DNA from: Acidobacteriota bacterium
GTDB taxonomy: Bacteria > Acidobacteriota > Vicinamibacteria > Marinacidobacterales > Marinacidobacteraceae
NCBI GenBank assembly: GCA_022828085.1
Contig: JAJEIY010000030.1
Coordinates: forward strand, 1-64,000
Reading direction: 5' to 3'
Length of the DNA stretch: 64,000 nt
In this document: piece by piece, positions 61,099 through 64,000 of the stretch
Layout: each line of letters starts with the position of its first letter
Position numbering within the stretch: position 1 is the first letter of the stretch
The notes under the pieces: model-generated
Told to the model about the DNA's origin: nothing
Databases searched by the model: none
The model's input: only the letters and a program-made list of their open reading frames with translations
Program-made: the position numbers and the translations under genes

Positions 61099-62224
61099 GG
61101 GACGCGATGTCTCTCCCGGTGAGCAGATAGACGACAGTGGGGCAAAGGTCGCGCCGCATCACCTGCTCGGGGAACACCGCGCCCTTCCGGAAGTCGGGGC
61201 CGACCCCGAGCGTCCAGACGTTGTGCGCGTAGTAGTTCCCCTGCGAGTGATGGAGCTGTCCGTACACGTTGACCTCGTCGTCCCGCCCGCATTCGGGCCG
61301 CAGCAGGATCGAGGTGGTGTCACGCAGGTACGGATCGTTCTGGATGAAATCGTGGAGGTTGCCGATGAGTTCGTCGGTGGCCGCGATGTGCCGCCGGTAC
61401 TGCTCGTAATCGGTGTCGTAGTCCCAGAAGCCGGCGTCGGCGTGGGCGTCGTCGAGCGCGAGCATCTGGATGGTGATCAGCTTGGGCCGGAAGTCCCGGA
61501 GCAGGTGCTTCGCGATCTCGAAGCACTGTCCGTCGCCGAGCGGCACCTCGCGGTCCACGAGCGAGGTCTTGGTGGACGCGGGGACGTCTGTACGCCGGGA
61601 AACGGCGTCGGCGAGCCAGTCCTCGAGGTCCTTCGAGGTCTGCCGGGTGTGGCCGAGTCCCGGTTCGATGTTGGCCTTCACGAGAGCCGCGGCCGACGCC
61701 TCCTGATCGTCGTGGAACAGCTTGTTCATGGTCAGCGAATTCGCGCCGAACTCGAGCCCCCCGTCCGGGTGGGCGCTCCAGTGCTTCCGGTCGAAGACCC
61801 ACGACCGGTAGTAGCTGACTCCCTGCAGCATCCAGTAGTCGTTCACCGACCCGCCGAGTTCCTTGCGGACGGTCTCGGTCCAGGTCGGATAGAGCGGATG
61901 CTCCGAGACCGTTTCCCGGCCGGTCAGCATCTCGGTGTACATGTAGCCGTGGAGGTTCGCGGTCTCGCCGAAGTCCTCGGTGAACACGCTGCCGGCGTCC
62001 ATCATCCGCGCCATGTGCGGCGCGTGCGCCCGGTCCTCGACGGTGTCCTTCTTCCGGCAGCCGTTGCCGTAGAGGATGACGACCAGGTGCTTCGTCTTCA
62101 GGCTTGCGTCGGGAACGACGGCGGCGCGCTCCGGGGTGGCGGCCAGCAGCCGGTTGGCGCTCCCGCCGAGGCCAAGGGCGGCGGCGCCCGCGGCCCCGAG
62201 AAAGTGACGTCGATTCATGCTCAT
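61001..62224 (-). CDS. Tat-exported alkaline-phosphatase-superfamily protein
   Basis: The 407-residue product starts MSMNRRHFLGAAGAAALGLG, a twin-arginine signal. The mature part opens LKTKHLVVILYGNGCRKKDT, where a metal site and nucleophile region are expected in this superfamily, and contains LITIQMLALDDAHADAGFWDYDTDY and SILLRPECGRDDEVNVYGQLHHSQGNYYAHNV (aspartate and histidine ligands). This resembles the phosphopentomutase/sulfatase/DUF1501-type fold, but the specific reaction is not identifiable. The ATG at 62224 overlaps the stop of the upstream secreted-protein gene (ATGA), so they are coupled. Confidence 0.8.
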   Translation of the reverse strand: MSMNRRHFLGAAGAAALGLGGSANRLLAATPERAAVVPDASLKTKHLVVILYGNGCRKKDTVEDRAHAPHMARMMDAGSVFTEDFGETANLHGYMYTEMLTGRETVSEHPLYPTWTETVRKELGGSVNDYWMLQGVSYYRSWVFDRKHWSAHPDGGLEFGANSLTMNKLFHDDQEASAAALVKANIEPGLGHTRQTSKDLEDWLADAVSRRTDVPASTKTSLVDREVPLGDGQCFEIAKHLLRDFRPKLITIQMLALDDAHADAGFWDYDTDYEQYRRHIAATDELIGNLHDFIQNDPYLRDTTSILLRPECGRDDEVNVYGQLHHSQGNYYAHNVWTLGVGPDFRKGAVFPEQVMRRDLCPTVVYLLTGRDIASHVTGSVRTQMFREEYRLPPYVLRDRFGTPVKT

Positions 62225-63642
62225 TGTGGTTTCGGGGCAGCGGTCGGTTCCGCGTTCTCTTCGGGCAGGAACACCACCTCCAGGCCGCGGATCTCCTCGT
62301 CGCGGACCGGATTCAGGTTCAGGTAGTTCTGCGCCCGGTCGGAGATGTTGACCCGGGACACCGAGTAGGCGCCGCGCTCCTGCCACTTCTCGATCTTCAG
62401 GGCGCCCCGGAAGACGTTGGGCTGGGGCACCAGCGAGGGCCGGTTCAGCGGGGGGTTCCTGCTCTCGAGCTCCACCCGGACCAGGTCGGCGCCGCTCGGG
62501 CTCTGGAAGGAGACGTAGACCTTGTCCACCCCGCTCAGGTTGTCTTCCACGAGGGCGGCCACGGGGATGGACTCGCTGGCGAGCGCCTCGCGCTGCGGCA
62601 ACTCCACGGCGAGCAGCACCGGCGCCTCGTCGTCGCGTTTTTCGGGATTCTCCTGAACGAGCACACTCAGGTCCGCGAGCACCGGGGACGTGGCGGCAAA
62701 GATCAGGGCGCTGTTCCGCGCCGCGTCGTAGAGCTCGACCTTCTGAACTGCCCACCGGCCGCCCTCGTACCACTCGGGAATGGAGAAGGCCCCGAGAAAA
62801 CGCCCCGGGTTCCGGGCGTCGCCGATCAGGTCCGCCCGTACGGACCGCCTTCCCGAAGGGCTCGTGAACACGGCCCGGGCCTGGGTCGGACCGGCGAGGT
62901 TGTCCTCCGCGAACGCCTCGACCCGGATGGTCTCGCCGACGCTCGCCTCAGCGGTCAGGATTTCAAGGGAACGGAGGGTGGGCGGGGTGACATCGGCCTC
63001 GGGGTTGTCCGAGACCACGAAGTAGGCGGGGCTGCCGTCCGGCGCCCGCATCACCGGGTTGAACTCGGTGGAGTACGCCTTCTTGTGGCCGTGCTCGTCG
63101 GTGATCATCGTCGAGCCGACGTTGTAGCGGCCGCCCGGGTGGTGGCGGTCCACCTTGCCGCGTCCGAGATAGAGGTGCCTGTCCTTCTCGTGGGGCTTGA
63201 AGTTCACGTAGATGACCGAGGCCCGGCCGTACTGCTGGCTCCAGAACTCCGCGACGAACCGCCGGCCCTTCTCGAAGGCCGGCTCCACCCTGGCGATCGC
63301 CCGCACGGTGTCCCCGGGATCCACCTCCAGATCGATGACGCGGAACTCGGTCAGCGCGGTCGAACGGTGTTCCCCGCTCAACTCGCGCTGGGCCGGCTGG
63401 GTGCCCCTCCGGCGGTACTGGAAGACCTCGGGGATGTAGTCCCCGTCGGCGACCCCGAGCTGGCCGGTCACGTCGGCGCTCGCCGGTTCCGTCCCCTGGG
63501 TTACATCGTCGAGGATCGCGAAGGGATACGCGGCGGCCTTCGCGTCTTCATCCTTCTCGCCCGCGCGCCGGGTTTCGGGCGGCTGGGCGAGCGCGGCCGA
63601 CGCGCCGAACAGCGCGGCGATCACCACAAAACGCACCGTCAT
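62221..63642 (-). CDS. Secreted multi-domain beta-sandwich protein
   Basis: The 473-residue protein has a signal peptide (MTVRFVVIAALFGASAALAQ). The body holds repeated Ig-like segments with the pattern 'VRVEAFAEDNLAGPTQARAVF' and 'IPVAALVEDNLSGVDKVYVS', each followed by FxSPSG. These look like tandem domains, perhaps binding a substrate or partner outside the cytoplasm. No catalytic site is evident. The ATG at 63642 is the signal-peptide start; the frame is open further upstream without such a feature. It heads the three-gene unit with the Tat-exported protein and shares a divergent gap with an aminotransferase gene. Confidence 0.78.
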   Translation of the reverse strand: MTVRFVVIAALFGASAALAQPPETRRAGEKDEDAKAAAYPFAILDDVTQGTEPASADVTGQLGVADGDYIPEVFQYRRRGTQPAQRELSGEHRSTALTEFRVIDLEVDPGDTVRAIARVEPAFEKGRRFVAEFWSQQYGRASVIYVNFKPHEKDRHLYLGRGKVDRHHPGGRYNVGSTMITDEHGHKKAYSTEFNPVMRAPDGSPAYFVVSDNPEADVTPPTLRSLEILTAEASVGETIRVEAFAEDNLAGPTQARAVFTSPSGRRSVRADLIGDARNPGRFLGAFSIPEWYEGGRWAVQKVELYDAARNSALIFAATSPVLADLSVLVQENPEKRDDEAPVLLAVELPQREALASESIPVAALVEDNLSGVDKVYVSFQSPSGADLVRVELESRNPPLNRPSLVPQPNVFRGALKIEKWQERGAYSVSRVNISDRAQNYLNLNPVRDEEIRGLEVVFLPEENAEPTAAPKPQ

Positions 63643-63667
63643 CAAGGGGAAACCGAGCCGACCAGCC

Positions 63668-63673
63668 AATATA
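63668..63673 (-). promoter_or_regulatory. Extended -10 (TGATATATT) for the secreted-protein operon
   Basis: TATATT on the minus strand at 63673-63668, preceded by TGA, forms an extended -10 element 25 bases before the ATG at 63642. No -35 was recognised. The divergent aminotransferase gene begins 68 bases on the other side. Confidence 0.45.
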
Positions 63674-63741
63674 TCATCCGCCCCCCGGCGCCCGGCTCGC
63701 CACCGCGGCGGGCTGATTTCCCCGGCGCCCGGTTGAACGAC

Positions 63742-64000
63742 ATGCCCCTTTTCGCCCGGCGTTTCGGCCACATGGGGACCGAGAACGCCTTCAAGATCGG
63801 AGAAGACATGGCCCGCGCCCGGGAGCGGGGCGTGGATGTCATTCCGTTCACCATCGGCGAGCCCGACTTCGACAGCGCGCCGCACATCAACGAGGCGGGG
63901 ATCGCGGCGATTCGCGCCGGAGACACCCACTACACCGATCCCGCCGGGATCGCGCCGCTCAGGGAAGCGCTCGGCGCCTACGTGTCCCGGACGCGGAACA
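63742..64000 (+). CDS. Aminotransferase class I/II, N-terminal part (cut by window edge)
   Basis: Eighty-six codons are inside the window. The protein reads FARRFGHMGTENAFKIGEDM, followed by VIPFTIGEPDFDSAPHINEA and HYTDPAGIAPLREALGAYVS. This is the standard opening of PLP-dependent class I/II aminotransferases such as aspartate aminotransferase, where the 'GEPDF' and 'YTDPAGIAPLREAL' segments shape the substrate pocket. The ATG at 63742 agrees with the alignment start. The specific substrate needs the missing C-terminal part. Confidence 0.85.
   Translation, partial: MPLFARRFGHMGTENAFKIGEDMARARERGVDVIPFTIGEPDFDSAPHINEAGIAAIRAGDTHYTDPAGIAPLREALGAYVSRTRN

Overview
The window is GC-rich and densely packed, typical of the chromosome of a Gram-negative, outer-membrane bacterium. 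The best guess for the phylum is Acidobacteriota. That rests on two Oar-like TonB-dependent receptors with an N-terminal carboxypeptidase-regulatory-like domain, a CRTAC1-like FG-GAP/ASPIC protein beside a TPR protein, a very large BNR/VPS10-like secreted protein, a lysine-rich histone-like protein and a futalosine menaquinone cluster. An outer membrane is independently supported by LptD. No rRNA, tRNA, CRISPR array, intact insertion sequence or prophage was recognised.

Layout. 1-8265 (mostly minus) is an envelope/secreted-protein region: two Oar-like receptors (one cut by the window edge), a TPR protein, a CRTAC1-like protein, a beta-repeat protein and a small secreted protein. 8679-17626 (plus) holds an Nfu-type Fe-S carrier, LptD, a DUF92/UbiA membrane pair, GlyA, a DinG-type helicase and YggS. 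17692-29352 (minus) is a long run of tightly spaced genes: mqnP-ubiX, then mqnE-mqnA-mqnC-corC/hlyC-tilS, then ftsH-cdaA-cdaR-lepB. It joins menaquinone synthesis by the futalosine route, tRNA modification, membrane proteolysis, c-di-AMP synthesis and signal peptidase. 29568-36248 has a histone-like gene and a branched-chain-amino-acid-type ABC transporter (livKHMGF) facing a second, convergent substrate-binding lipoprotein.

36387-47124 (plus) starts with a SerK/SbnI/ParB-like protein and continues as yebC-ruvC-ruvA-membrane MutS homologue-ruvB-queA, a recombination/tRNA operon held together by 4-bp overlaps. RidA and the giant BNR protein follow. 47395-49500 (minus) carries an apparently lipid-anchored PLP enzyme, a ParDE toxin-antitoxin pair with a likely operator, and a tandem-repeat block. 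49544-55792 (plus) is a four-gene acyl-CoA carboxylase operon (carboxyltransferase, AtuA-like, enoyl-CoA hydratase, biotin carboxylase/BCCP) suited to leucine or acyclic-terpenoid degradation. 55943-58417 looks like accessory DNA: a decapitated DUF1998 helicase and a two-gene nucleotidyltransferase module. 58520-64000 has a YfcC-type carrier with AllA, a three-gene secreted-protein operon (minus) and the start of an aminotransferase.

Two features cross the whole window. A family of short palindromic repeats sits in at least six intergenic gaps; one copy is a 217-bp paired inverted structure. Several genes have a TANNNT -10-like hexamer only 7-10 bases before the start codon and no Shine-Dalgarno sequence, which suggests leaderless transcripts. 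The most unusual gene arrangement is the membrane-spanning MutS-type ATPase inserted between ruvA and ruvB.
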